In this document: piece by piece, positions 43,734-55,164 of the stretch
Position numbering within the stretch: position 1 is the first letter of the stretch
Layout of the letters: each line of letters starts with the position of its first letter
DNA from: Xanthostigma xanthostigma
Lineage: Eukaryota; Arthropoda; Insecta; Raphidioptera; Raphidiidae
Length of the DNA: 64,000 nucleotides
Reading direction: 5' to 3'
Assembly (NCBI GenBank): GCA_963575645.1
Contig: OY754466.1
Location: 34,132,001-34,196,000, forward strand
Program-made: the position numbers and the translations under genes
Notes under the pieces: model-generated
What the model was told of the DNA's origin: nothing
The model's input: only the letters and a program-made list of their open reading frames with translations
Database searches by the model: none

Positions 43734-45193
43734 TTACACATCATTAAAATTAAATGAAAAATATTCGTCAAGTGAGTATATCGTATTCCTAAGCAGTAGT
43801 GTTATTATTTTATTTTTGAATACTTTTAAACTTTTAATTTCTCTAATACACTTAGGAAGATGGTTAAAACATTTTATGGCAACAATTTGCTGATTTTTAG
43901 CTGATAAGTTCAATCTGTGCTTAGGTATATTTAAGTATGTATTTCTGCGATTATCGTCAAAATTATATAAGTTGTTTTTTTTTTTTTACATATAATAAAA
44001 GATTCATAATATATAAAGAGACTGCAGTCAATATGTTTAAATTTTTAAATAATATTCTGCAACTGTGTCTACGATCCTTAAAAGACATAGTTCTTATAAC
44101 TCTTTTTTGACTAATTAAAACATCATTTATTCGGCTAGAGTTGCCCCAACAGAACAAGCCATATGTAATGACAGACTGTATATACGAGAAATAATACATT
44201 TTTAAGATCTGTGCATTGACTTTGTCCCTCAGTTGCCAGATGACGAAATTTCTAGACGAGATTTTATTTATAACAATATCAATTTGTTCATACCAATTAA
44301 GCCGGTCATCTACATTTATCCCTAGAAATTTGACAACTGATTTTTGTACAATACTTGATTTGTTGGCACGACAAAGTAAACTTTGACTATTTATATTTCT
44401 ACTGGAAAATAACATTAATTCCGTTTTATCATAATTAAGTTTAAGTTGGTTTATTGAGCAATAATTAATCATATCTTTTACACAGTTAGTTGCACTATCA
44501 CTCACACCACTTATATTGATGTCCGTGACAACTGCAGATACATCGTCTGCAAACAGAGTTAACGAAGCATTGTTTACGTTACTGAAAATGTCATTAACAA
44601 ATAATATGAGAGGAAGAGGACCTAGCACACTGCCTTGGGGCACCCCTGTTTTAATTGTATGCACACTTGATTCATATACACAGTTTTCATGCTTCATTTT
44701 GACCATCTGAAGACGTCCAGTCAAATAAGATTCCAGCCATTTATTAGCAATTCGTCTCATTTCATAATTATTTAACTTATGTAATAATAATTCATGATTA
44801 ACCATATCAAATGCGCGACTTAAATCGAAAAAAATACCTGCGACTTTTTTTTTTGCTCCAAACACTTTATTACATTATTGATTAGGGATAAAACTGCATC
44901 TTCAGTTGATGATTTTTCAACAAAACCATATTGATTCTGTGATAATAAGTCATGTTTTTTAATAAACGACCATAATCTGGACTGATACACTTTTCCGTAC
45001 ACTTTAGAGAATACGGATAATAACGAAATTGGACGATAGTTCGATAATAGAGCCGGATCATTTTTTTGTACACTGGACATACAACTGATGTCTTCAATTT
45101 CGTTCGGAATATGCCATCTTGCATTGACTGATTTATTAAAAATGTTAGTGGTTGTGCTATATGTTTAGATACTCTCTTCAGTAAAGAGCACGG
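43734..45193 (-). pseudogene. CR1-like LINE ORF2, frameshifted
   Basis: Minus-strand reverse transcriptase fragment in at least four frame segments. In order: QPLTFLINQSMQDGIFRTKL to PVYKK; NDPALLSNYRPISLLSVFSK and FVEKSSTEDAVLSLINNVIK (45080-44820); then FFDLSRAFDMVNHELLLHKL (palm motif A), GVPQGSVLGP (motif B), LFADD (motif C), VVKFLGINVDDRLNWYEQI, YGLFCWGNSSRINDVLISQK. After the T-run at 43975 it continues with NIPKHRLNLSAKNQQIVAIK to a stop at 43734. The 3' side ends in a TAA-type microsatellite (43648-43668). No endonuclease or RNase H part. Frameshifts fall at homopolymer runs. Confidence 0.9.
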
Positions 45194-45199
45194 TAATGA

Positions 45200-45955
45200 T
45201 TATTATTAACCATTGTAATAATAATACAATAAATAAAATCTTTTTCAAATCTCATGATTTATTAGTTTGAATTTCACAAAAAGTCACATCACTACAGCGC
45301 CGTCGTACAGTTTCACAGCTTATTAACTTGATAAATGTTACTGCGTTTGTTTCCCGAAAACTTAAAAAGCCGACCAGAGCGTGCCGTACAGTGTACACGT
45401 ATCAACTTAGGGTTCCTCTTTTCATCATTAGTAGATTGCTGCTATTGAAAAGTGAAAATTATGTGACATACCGATGAATATGACGAAAGTACAAGCGCTC
45501 CTTTGCAATTTGGCAGCGGATACTAAAAACGTACACAATTTAAATAGCTGTATTTTCAAATAACGCAATATGATGGAAGTAAGTTGGGATTCAGATATTG
45601 TGAAAAACTTTGTAAATAGAAATATTTACGAATAAAATATTTAAAAATCACGAATATTTGAAAGAAAATGTTCTGCTTAATTAAAAAAAAAAATGTTTGG
45701 AAAATATTTTTGTTTTTTTTTGATAGTATAATTGATAAATTGTCAGTAAAATCTAAGGAAGACATTTTTAAAAAAAATAACTCGTGGAAAATAAGTATTA
45801 TAAACAAAATGTAGATACTATATATTTTTTTATACATTCAACTATGGTCTAAAATTGGCAACAAGCAACACTGGCGCTGCTCTCGGCTTAAATTGGTAAG
45901 CGAGTTTTGATAATTCAATAAATAAAGATTAAATAAATAATCAAAGATTTGAGTT
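45200..45955. other. Unassigned AT-rich stretch
   Basis: No supported gene or element end seen. Confidence 0.5.
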
Positions 45956-45957
45956 TT

Positions 45958-47205
45958 TACCATTCTAACACCTCAAGTGGGGACTGATACCTACTAATTA
46001 AGATCTAAATTCACTATTCAATATTTTTCGTTTTGAGGTCAGCCGAATCCAAAAAACATATTTTTAGAAAAAGTCTGTGCGACTGTTAGTCTGTGAACTC
46101 AATACAGTTCAAATGAATGAGCAGATTGAAACCAAATTTTGGGAGGATGTTTTAATATGCAAATATGAAGATCCGTATTGTTTTTTAAAGAAAATAGGTG
46201 CATGCAAAAAAGATATATAAGCTACAACGTTATTTTATATAATAATGGTATACCTTTCATAACGGTTTATTATTCTATCTATTTTTACAAGAAAGTTTTG
46301 TAAACTTTTTTTTTATTTTATAGTTTCGGAAATATTTTGAAAATAAAAAAAATCTGTTGTTCTTTTCTTCTGTTGTTTATCGGTTAGTTAGGTACTTGAC
46401 AAACATGCTTTGTTTAATTTGTATACGACGTGATAACATATTATATAAATAACATTGAAAACGAATAGCAAATATCATAATATTTAATACTAGCCGCTAT
46501 TCTATTTTCTTCATTATAATATGTCAAACAGTCGAGAGCTGCACGATTTGTTTGTTAAATGTTATACGTCTTATTGTATTTGGTATAAATCACCTAGTAA
46601 CTATTATGTCAATGGTGGTAGTCCCTAACAACACCCATTTGATTATATAGGGAAATGTTGACCTGGTGGCTACAGACCGAACTAATGTCTCCCCTTTATT
46701 GATGTTGCCTGCTTAATGCCCCGTAGTGTGCAGAGACTAACACTAGATGGCGTTAATAATCATAATAAGCAAGCGCCAAATGAACAAACATTATAACCGA
46801 ACTAATTCCTATTGGCCGGTTGCAGAGTATAGAGTGGGGACAATTGAATCGATCGCAGCGTGAGGTGTAGACTAAATGGACAATAAATCATGCAACGGTT
46901 ATAGAGTATGATTTCATGTGGCCGTCAGATGTCGTTTTCATCGCGCTCCTTGCCATATCGTTTATTTAGAAGCTCCGTGATTTAAAAGAAACATAACAAG
47001 GCAGTTCAATCCTGCTCTATTGCCCACTAACGGCTCTAGTAGTTTTCGTGGAAGTAAAATTGAATTAGTTTTTTCTTACATTTTTCCAAATAATAATTAT
47101 ACTCAATAATATGTTTTTTCAGTGAAACAACATAAACACAATTTATGTCAATATTTTTGAAGTTGAAAAAGTCCCGTCGCTCAATTGGCTGGAATTTTTT
47201 ACCTG
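45958..47205 (+). repeat. 'ccattccaac' repeat split by a 616-bp insertion
   Basis: The repeat runs from 'accattctaacacctcaagt' to about 46527 and resumes at 47144 to 'gtcgctcaattggctggaat'. TATGTCAA is present at 46520-46527 and 47144-47151, while uninterrupted copies have ATGTCAA once, so it is a 7-8-bp target duplication. The insert (46528-47143) has no visible inverted ends and no recognised protein. Confidence 0.65.
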
Positions 47206-47209
47206 TATC

Positions 47210-48955
47210 TTTATATTGTTTTCAAAAATCGATGTTTTGACACTGACCTATGGCAATTCCTCTTGCATTAGTTTTTATTTACAATTATATCTTTTGATTT
47301 GGCTTTGCTCATTAGAAGTGTAGTTCTTCGGATCTAAATACTGTCAATTTATTTTATATTGAACGTATAAGAAGTCGATAAGTGTGTAAATATCGAAATG
47401 AAATTTGCTTTTGTAAAATCTCCAGTTAAATGTTATAAATCGAAATTTTCTGAAAAAATAGAGTGTATATTAAATATTGATTTGATTTTAAATAAATATT
47501 TAACACAAACGTATAACGACCCGAACTCGTATAAGAAGTTATACACTTTGAAACAACAAACAAATTACTAATTCATATCACCTGCATAGAAGAGAGAGCA
47601 AAAGGGAAAAGAAAGAAAGATAATTTGGATCGTTGCACGTTCTTTTTCCGGTAAACTAAATGCAAATAAAAATGCTTATTTTATGCAAAAGCTCGAATCC
47701 TTCGTCCCGTAAATGTGTGTTGTACGAAAGATGAATTATGTACAGAATGGCACAAAAATACTTAAGAGAAGATTCTACGGCGGACGCTCAAACGCTGGAT
47801 GTAAACTATTTATAGTTTTAATAAATAAAATTTTCGACCAATTTTTCAGACAATATATTAACAAAAAATATTAAAAAAATATAAATTATCTATAGTTTTA
47901 GGTTAAACTAGAGAGCCCACAAACATTAAGTTTTTAAATTGCAAGAAGAGTTCATAACGAGACTTTCCAAGAAGGCTGGAATACGATTCGTTAGTCTCGA
48001 TAAATATACTCGAGCATGAGGTTTTTGGAAATCAAAATTTGTTTAGATGCCTCTAGCGCCTGAAGTTAGGATATTATTCCTAAAGAAGGTGAAAAACACG
48101 CAAAGCTTAATCGTGAATTTAATTTTTTTTTTTTAAACTGATCTTACTGGTAGTGAATTGCATGTACCTACAATGTACATTGTACACTAAATACACCTTA
48201 AATCTGAAATTTTTTGGTTTGTCGATACTTTTGTATCGTTTCTAGCTGCTTAATTTTAGAAGATACCTACAAGTTTATTCGCATTACATATATCGTGCCG
48301 TTTTATAAAAGCATACTTTAATCAAATAGAAGTTTCTGGTTCGTTACCAGATTTTTTATTATTTAAAAAATACAAATGGAGTTTTATATAGGTTTTGAAC
48401 AAATTTACTTTTAAAAATATTTGTACAAAGTTGCAGTTCATAACAATTTTGTTCAGTAAAATAATGCTACGCTGAATTATTTATATTGTCGTAAAAATAT
48501 ATATTAAGACTCGAGAACTCTGTTCTACTTTCATGATTTACATTATACATTTTGTATATATTATCTAAATTTCAATTTTATACAGACTTGCAGAATCTGA
48601 TATGTGATAAAAGAAGGTTTAGCGATTCATTTATGTGAATTAATTTTACATAATTCAACAACCTACAAGATTAGGTTCTTTTGTGTATTTAACAAACTTT
48701 TTAATTTCATATAAAAAGTTTAAATTCTATGTCATTACAATTTTATGCTAAGTTTTGCACATTGGTTTACATGCGACCATTCCGATAAAACCTTACCTGT
48801 CTTTTGGCACGGGATCTTTAGAGTTTGACGGGCTTGACGTAAATCCGTCGAAGTAGGAAAAAACGATTTGTATCAGATTTTCAATGAAATATGATCTCAA
48901 CAAAAACATAAATGTGAAAAAATGACCAGATTCGTACGAAAAAAATTGATTATAC
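47210..48955. other. Repeat fragments and unassigned DNA
   Basis: 47255-47345 matches the Helitron-adjacent stretch at about 41305-41400. 47818-47880 holds one terminus ('attttcgaccaatttttcag') of the foldback family seen at 19120. The remainder is unassigned. Confidence 0.45.
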
Positions 48956-48959
48956 ACAC

Positions 48960-49095
48960 ACCTGGACGTCTATCCAAAAATAGTCAGAATAGGTTCCTAG
49001 GGCCTCAAAACGTCGAGATTTGGTGAAAACTCAATTTTCGAAAATCGGATCCAAACCTTCTCTTTTTTTTTAATTTTCAATAGCGGGAAGTTAAA
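48960..49095 (+). repeat. Tail fragment of the 'taacttcccgct' element
   Basis: 'gcctcaaaacgtcgagattt' and 'aaaactcaattttcgaaaat' followed by 'agcgggaagtta' match the right end of 212-1285 (same orientation). It is more diverged than the 33.9-kb copy. It abuts the LINE fragment that follows. Confidence 0.75.
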
Positions 49096-49204
49096 AAATG
49101 AGACTAACTCTTGAAGTTTATGATTTTATTGAACATATACTGCAGAAAGGTAGAAGACAGCAAAAATGTATACTGTACAAAGTTAAATAAGTACCTACTG
49201 TGAG

Positions 49205-49932
49205 ATGTCTGGTCTTGTATTGAACAGTTCTAAAACGGACCTTATGCTGTGCTCCGCTAAAGAACCTAAAAATCAAAGTCTTTTATTACGATTAGGAAAT
49301 AAAACCGTTAAACAAAGTAGTGAAGTTAAGCTCCTAGGACTATACCTAGATTTCAACTTGTCCTGGCATAGCCAAATCAACAGTATAACTAATAAACTAG
49401 CTAAAAGCTGCTTTGTGTTATGGCAATTACGGAACTTTGTCAACTTAGAAGTACTATTAACATACTATTACGCCCATGTGTACTCAATATTAAATTATGG
49501 AATTTTATGTTGGGGTACTGCAACAAAAACTAATGAAGTATTTTTAGCACAGAAAAAAATCATAAGAACAATCACTTTTAAAAATAAAAGTTTCTCGTGT
49601 AGGGAACTCTTCAAACAACTAAATATTTTAACTGTCACAGCTATGTATATATTCTTAATTCGGTTGTATATACAAGGAAGAACATTGATAAAGTTTCCCA
49701 ATACAAGACTGTCAGTAACTATAATCAGAGAAACGAAAATTTAACGCTACCACAGCATAGACTCGCTCTTTCAGCAAAAGGGCCTTTGATTATGTCTATA
49801 AAATGCTTTAATCATCTGCCAACTGACTTAAAGAAAATAAACAATTCTACTCTTTTTAAAAGAAAAGTTAAACTACTTCTATTAAAGCATAGCATTTATT
49901 CTATGGACGAATTTTTTAATATTGTATTTTAA
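49205..49932 (+). pseudogene. CR1-like LINE ORF2 3' fragment
   Basis: Begins in the post-palm region (MSGLVLNSSKTDLMLCSAKE), then VKLLGLYLDFNLSWHSQI, YYAHVYSILNYGILCWG, VFLAQKKIIRTITFKNKSFS and LNILTVTAMYIFLIRLYI. A frameshift near 49680 moves it to a frame reading ENLTLPQHRLALSAKGPLIM and ending at a stop at 49930. It is closely similar in layout to the 43.7-45.2 kb LINE but distinct in sequence, so the same family and a separate copy. The 3' tail is a short 'tattattatta' run near 49990. The palm is missing. Confidence 0.88.
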
Positions 49933-50001
49933 ATATATTGTATTTTTTGACATACTCTTCACTTTTGGTGTACACAGAGTGAAATAAATATTATTATTAA
50001 A

Positions 50002-51235
50002 TGTACATAATTGAGGATTTGTTACGGAGGTTGAGCTACAACTTCGGTTAAATAATTAATATATTCCATACGTCTTATATCGACAGTAACGTCTGCTTGC
50101 CGTAAAAATATTTAATCTCTCGCAGATTATACACATGCCCGAATATGTTTTTCTTAACCAATAGAAATTCCGAATGATAAATGTCAATTAAAACCATACA
50201 CGGATTACCTTAAAATGAATATTTGCCATGTAACGAAAATCTATTGACAAGACTGTTTTTTTGTAGTTGAATGGTGTAGTTTTTCAATGATCTTGGAAGC
50301 AAATCGACTTCTACCTTATTGCAGCCATCGGATTTTTGAGTTTCCAAGTTCTAATGCATTAGTACCGTAAAGCTGAAATAAAGGTTCTTCTTCACTATCA
50401 AAGTTCAACAATGATACTTGTTATATAATATAAGACGGGCCAAATAGACAATGGAAAATTTGATGATAGCAAATGTCAAATGCAAACAAATTGTTTATGT
50501 TTAACTAAAAAAAAAAAAATTAAGTTCCATAGGTCTTCGCTTCATAATAGCTATTATACCTGAATTTCAGGTTTACTCTCTGACGCGCTTCCTTCTTATG
50601 ACTATAACTTTGGATAGATATAATTGAAATGATTCAAAGTTTAAAATACTCTTAAATGTATTGGCAATTTATTTAGCAAAAAAAAACAATTTTTGGAAAA
50701 TTTCAATGTGGTGTAATCCCTTAATCAGATTTACCTTTTGGCCGCATATTTATATTGTACAGTTTTAGTATGTTTACTCGGTTTTGTACGTACTGCGAAT
50801 GGTTTGTTCATTTTGTTTTTTAACAAACAGAACAACTCCAAAGTCCAATTTAATTCAGAAACTTTGTGTTTGTTTTCGACCAACAAAACACCAAACACAC
50901 GTGACTGTCTGTTAGCTGTGGTAGCTGTGAAAACAAACGATAGTGCAATGCTTTATCCAGTCTGCATTTCTATCATCACGCAACTGAACCCGTTACCAAA
51001 GACAAAGAAATTACGATAGGAAATGAGAAATAGACAACAGGAAATAAAAGTACAATCTAAATTCCATTATAGTTGTCTACCAGATAAATTACCTACTTGT
51101 GAGGCTAGAGTCACATCAGGCGTTTTCGATGAGTCAATAGAACATTAGATACCGTTGTTTGCGTGTTCTTGCTGACTTTCAACGTCATATGGGCTCAGTA
51201 CCAATTAATATTTTCAATTTATGAGTTTTCTTTTA
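50002..51235. other. Unassigned AT-rich stretch
   Basis: A 93-codon plus frame near 50738 has a hydrophobic start but no ATG at its beginning and no known domain; not called. Confidence 0.4.
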
Positions 51236-51915
51236 CCATTCCAACCCAAAAGTGGGGAATGGTACTAGTTTAGGTCAAGAATCACTTTTCAAAATTTTAC
51301 AATATTTCTTCATTTTGAGGTCCCCCGAATTCAAAAAACACATTTTTGGAAAAACTCTGTGCGTTTGTTAGTCTGTTAGTCTGTGAACACGATTCAGGTC
51401 AAACGGATGAACGGATTGAAACCAAATTTTGGGAGAATGTTTGATATGCAAATATGAAGAGCCCTATTATTTTTGGGGAACTCGGCACATGCGCAGAAGA
51501 GATATATACTATAACGTTGTTTTTTTTTTATAAATAATAATGGTATACCTTTCATAACGGCTTATTATTCTATTAATTTTGCAAGAAATTTTGGTTAATT
51601 TTTTTTTCTAAACTTTATAGTTTCGTAAATATTTTGAAAATAAAAACAATCAGCTGTTTTTTGTGTTGTAGAGCTGTCAGAAATAAACTCGTTAAGCATG
51701 CTTTGATTCATTTTTACCTGACGTGGAACATATTATGTAAATAACCATGGAAACGAATAGCAATAAATTATCATATTGAATGCTAGTCATTAACCGCGTT
51801 ACCTTCACGCGATATCAGATATTTTATTTTTTTTTTTATCTTTATTATACTAATTCAAATGTCAATATTATTTAAGTTGGAATGGTCCCGTCGCCCAGTT
51901 GGCTAGGATTTTTAA
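51236..51915 (+). repeat. 'ccattccaac' repeat, long copy
   Basis: Runs from 'accattccaacccaaaagtg' to 'ggaatggtcccgtcgcccag' plus 'ttggctaggattttt' and closely follows the 27.5-kb copy through the internal landmarks. Noncoding. Confidence 0.8.
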
Positions 51916-52519
51916 CAATAAATTATTTTGATAATTTCAGCAGTTTTGAAATTATATTGTGAGAACGGGAGGCTTATAAATAGCCGAACCATAATAATTG
52001 GTATTTTTATTCTTATATGTCAAAAACTAACAAAATATGAACTTTTAAATCTTTGTCATTTTTATTCCGTTTGTGCTCGAATGATTTTATTTTTATGAAT
52101 TATAAAGTCTAGAATTAACTATATATAAACGTATTTTAAGCCCATCATATAAAATGCAAATGTGAGAGGTAGAAAGAGGTTTTTGATAATGACGCTCGTT
52201 CTTTGCGTCCTAGAATGAACATTGTCATCGTTCATCTGGCTACTTCCGTACATAAATTAACATACATTTACAAATTGTTCAGTCGCGAAAATTGTGTGGT
52301 TTTACGTTGTTTGGAAGCATACAAATAGTAGATTATAATGATGTATATTTCTAACTAGATATTATTTTTTTCCGTAGCCCCTATTAATAAATAGATGCTT
52401 TTCAATTACTCTTAGCAAACTTACGCACTCTTACAAATTTCTCCTATAAGTGTCTCGCGATTGCAAAATTTTAAGAAATGTTTAAAATTTTCACTATAAG
52501 TAATTGAATGGATAATACA
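51916..52519. other. Unassigned AT-rich spacer
   Basis: No supported feature seen. Confidence 0.5.
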
Positions 52520-53057
52520 TCTATATATAAAAAATTCTCGTGTCACAATTTTGACCGCGCTAATCTCCGAAACCACTAAATCGATTTTAAAGAAATTTTG
52601 TAAATGCGTCATGCTTGGTACAACTTACGCTATAGGATAGTACTTATTAAAAATTGTGTACAAAATTAAGTTGTTTTCTCAAGACAACTGTTTTAGTAAC
52701 ACGTAACGACATCTGATAGAATTTACTCAAAGAAGCAAATAAAAAAAAAACTGTATAGTACCAAGTAGCGACATCTGCTAGAATTCGCTCTAGGCTATTA
52801 GCTCAGAAGCAAATCCGGTAGAATTTGCTCAAAGCTAATTAGTTAAGACGTCGAGCCGCAAACGAAATACATTTCACAGAATTATATATCTTTTTTTTGC
52901 CACAGGGGGGGAAACCAAACCAAACAAAAAAGGATAGAATGGTAGTGTGGGATTCCAAGTGAAGTATACCCACTAAAACCCCTCTTCGATCTTCGCCGTG
53001 TACTCCATCACTGTTTCGTTTAGCATATCGTCATGATGGGCGGCAGCTCTCAGTTAT

Positions 53058-54095
53058 AAGTAGGGGAGCGAGGTGCTAGTTGTAACAATTTTAACAAAAA
53101 TTAATATATCTTGAGATGTAGGTATTGGTTAAATTACCACTAACTAAACATTGATTGATACTTAACTATAATTCTTCTATTAAGTCAAAATGAAACAATA
53201 TCAAATCTACAGGTAAGTCTTTTAAAATTACATTTTTATTTAAAAAAGGGCGGTGTTACAACTTACCCCGTGCTTGGAATTTGTTGTAACATTAATTGGG
53301 GCAAGTAGTAACAGTCATAAAAAACGAGAATGTGACACCTTCATCATTTATTACCATTCCAACCCACAAGTGGAGAATGGTAGGTACTAGTATAGGTCAA
53401 AAAACACTTTTCAAAAATTTTACAATATCTTTCCGTTTTGAGGTCCCCCGAATCTAAAAAACATATTTTTGAAAAAACTCTGTGTTAGTCTGTGAACACG
53501 ATACAGGTCAAACGGATGAGCGGATTGAAACCATGGCAACGAATAGCAAATATATTGAATACTAGCCATTACCCGCGTCACCTCACACGATATCAGAAAT
53601 TTTATTTTCTTTATTATAATTAAATGTCAACATTTTTGAAGTTGGAATTGTCCCGTCGCCCAATTGGTTGGAATGTTTTTTTCATCATTTTGCCTAACCC
53701 CAACATTTTGTTACAAAAAACCCCAAGGTATAGTTCTCAATATTTATTACGATAACTATTTAATCAATTTAGTAATCTCGCAAACTGTTACACAACATCA
53801 TAAATAGATAAATTGTAACACCAAATAAAATACAGAAAGCTCCAATTAGTCGATAATAGTAAAGCCAACTAAAAGTTTACGAAAGTAAAATTATACGTTA
53901 CCTGGCAACGATGAAGCGCTTGCACAGATCCACTCACTTTGAGTCACCTGGCGGGACACTTACTGTGATGACGTAGCGCTGCACGGTATGACGGTAAAAT
54001 TGAGTAAAAGAAATACGTTAATAAATTTTAAGTTCCTAGTGAAAAAGCCCTGTTACTACTTACTTCTGTTACAACTAGCCCCTCGCTCCCCTACT
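53058..54095. mobile_element. TIR element 'aagtaggggagcgagg'
   Basis: The left end aagtaggggagcgaggtgct (53058) and the right end, inverted (to 54095), share about 28 of 30 bases, extending into 'agttgtaaca'. The interior repeats 'tgttacaact-acccc' motifs (around 53253 and 54060) and contains the 331-bp dispersed repeat. No transposase is visible; the family is unknown to me. Confidence 0.75.
53350..53680 (+). mobile_element. 'ccattccaac' repeat, short copy with 10-bp duplication
   Basis: Flanked by exact TTCATCATTT at 53340-53349 and 53681-53690. It runs from 'attaccattccaacccacaa' to 'caattggttggaatgttttt'. Compared with the 27.5- and 51.2-kb copies it lacks about 300 internal bases after 'gcggattgaaacca'. 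The clean duplication fixes the family's true ends, which lie beyond the short inverted motif. Confidence 0.85.
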
Positions 54096-54507
54096 TCTCT
54101 TTCTTAATCCTTGTGATAGTGCTTTGGGTATCCAGTTAATTTCCTCCGTTTACATGTTTAGCGAAATTATCGGGCGTCAGCTCCTCTCTCAGTATGAGCG
54201 CGAGTTCTAAGTTTTCTTTGGTCCATCTGTGACATCTAAGTATGTATCCTGCTATGTCCTCCTCCTTCGAGCAGTATCTGCAAGTATCATTTTCCGTTTT
54301 CCCTATCCTTTTTAGATAGCTACCGAAGTATTCATGTCCTGTTAAGAACTGTGTTACGTAATGGTTGGTTTGCATAGCTCCTTTCTCTATATATTATATC
54401 TATCGCACCCGGGTGAAATCGGGACGGACCGCTAGTATAATATTAAAATTTGGACATGATTGACCACACCAAACATGAGATAATGGGAACCTAGCCCAGT
54501 AATTTAA

Positions 54508-55164
54508 GGCATTTTAAACCCCAATCTGCGGAAAAATTCCTAGTGAGCTGAATTTTTGTATACACCTTTATTACGGCGTTGTAATGAAGATGTGAAAAAT
54601 CGACATTGATATCGTGCCGGCTAAAAAAGTTATAAAGATCAGAAAGGTCATGTAAATCAGTTTTTCGCAAATATCTAGCAACCTATTGCTCGGAGGTCAA
54701 TAGAGGTCATTATAAAAATTGTTTGTCGTGAAATTATCTACAAAAAATGCCTCTTGCAATTTTCTGTAAAATTAACCGTTTTTGGAGTAGAGCGCTGAGA
54801 AAGCGACTAGAATGCACTCATATACGGTATTGTATACCGTAGGTACACCAAGGCGTAAACTCTATTGCTTTTTATTCATGTTTGCAAGTGTCTTCAAAAC
54901 TTCTATCTGATCCTTGGGCGTTTTGTGAAAAATATACTTATAGGTATTAGTTAGGCGTGGTCTACAAATATTAAAAAATGCGAGGTATTTGCAAAAAACT
55001 GATTTTCGTGACCTTTTGACCTTTACTTATAACTTTTTTTAGCCGGCACGATATCAATGTCGATTTTTCACATATTCATTACAACTCCCTAATAAAGGTG
55101 TATAGGTACTGTATACAAAAATTAAGCTCACTAGGAATTTTTCCGCTGATAAAACTTTAAATGA
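54508..55164. mobile_element. Foldback element
   Basis: Arms at about 54508-54690 and 54985-55164 pair: 'gcggaaaaattcctagtgag' with 'ctcactaggaatttttccgc', 'cgacattgatatcgtgccgg' with 'ccggcacgatatcaatgtcg', and 'cagtttttcgcaaatatct' with a diverged partner. The 300-bp middle has 'agagcgctgagaaagcg', similar to 'gctgagcgctctatctc' in the 24.7-kb foldback, so the two may be related. Confidence 0.8.

Larger units (their letters stand above)
52900..54390 (-). pseudogene. R1-like LINE C-terminus and 3' UTR, interrupted
   Basis: Minus-strand residues VTQFLTGHEYFGSYLKRIGK, TENDTCRYCSKEEDIAGYIL and RCHRWTKENLELALILREEL (54375-54136) match the region after RNase H in R1-clade LINE proteins, where FLTGHGxFxxYLxRIG and a CxxC...C cluster occur. 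A stop falls just after HVNGGN. The end of the same protein, HHDDMLNETVMEYTAKIEEG, lies at 53050-52980 beyond the inserted TIR element. A 'ttttagtgggtatacttcac' 3' UTR follows. Not functional. Confidence 0.7.
52520..54436 (+). mobile_element. Helitron-like element hosting nested insertions
   Basis: The 5' tip TCTATATATAAAAAATTC (after A) and 'gtgtcacaattttgaccgcg', together with the 3' tip 'cgggtgaaatcgggacggac' and CTAGT at 54432-54436, are the usual ends of insect Helitron families. No replication-initiator/helicase gene is present. Its own sequence is about 52520-52890 and 54385-54436; the middle is R1-like LINE, a TIR element and a dispersed repeat stacked inside. Confidence 0.65.

Noticed and set aside
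50738-51019. 93-codon frame with a signal-peptide-like start
   Set aside because: No ATG at the start and no recognisable mature domain; the AT-rich context gives hydrophobic frames by chance.
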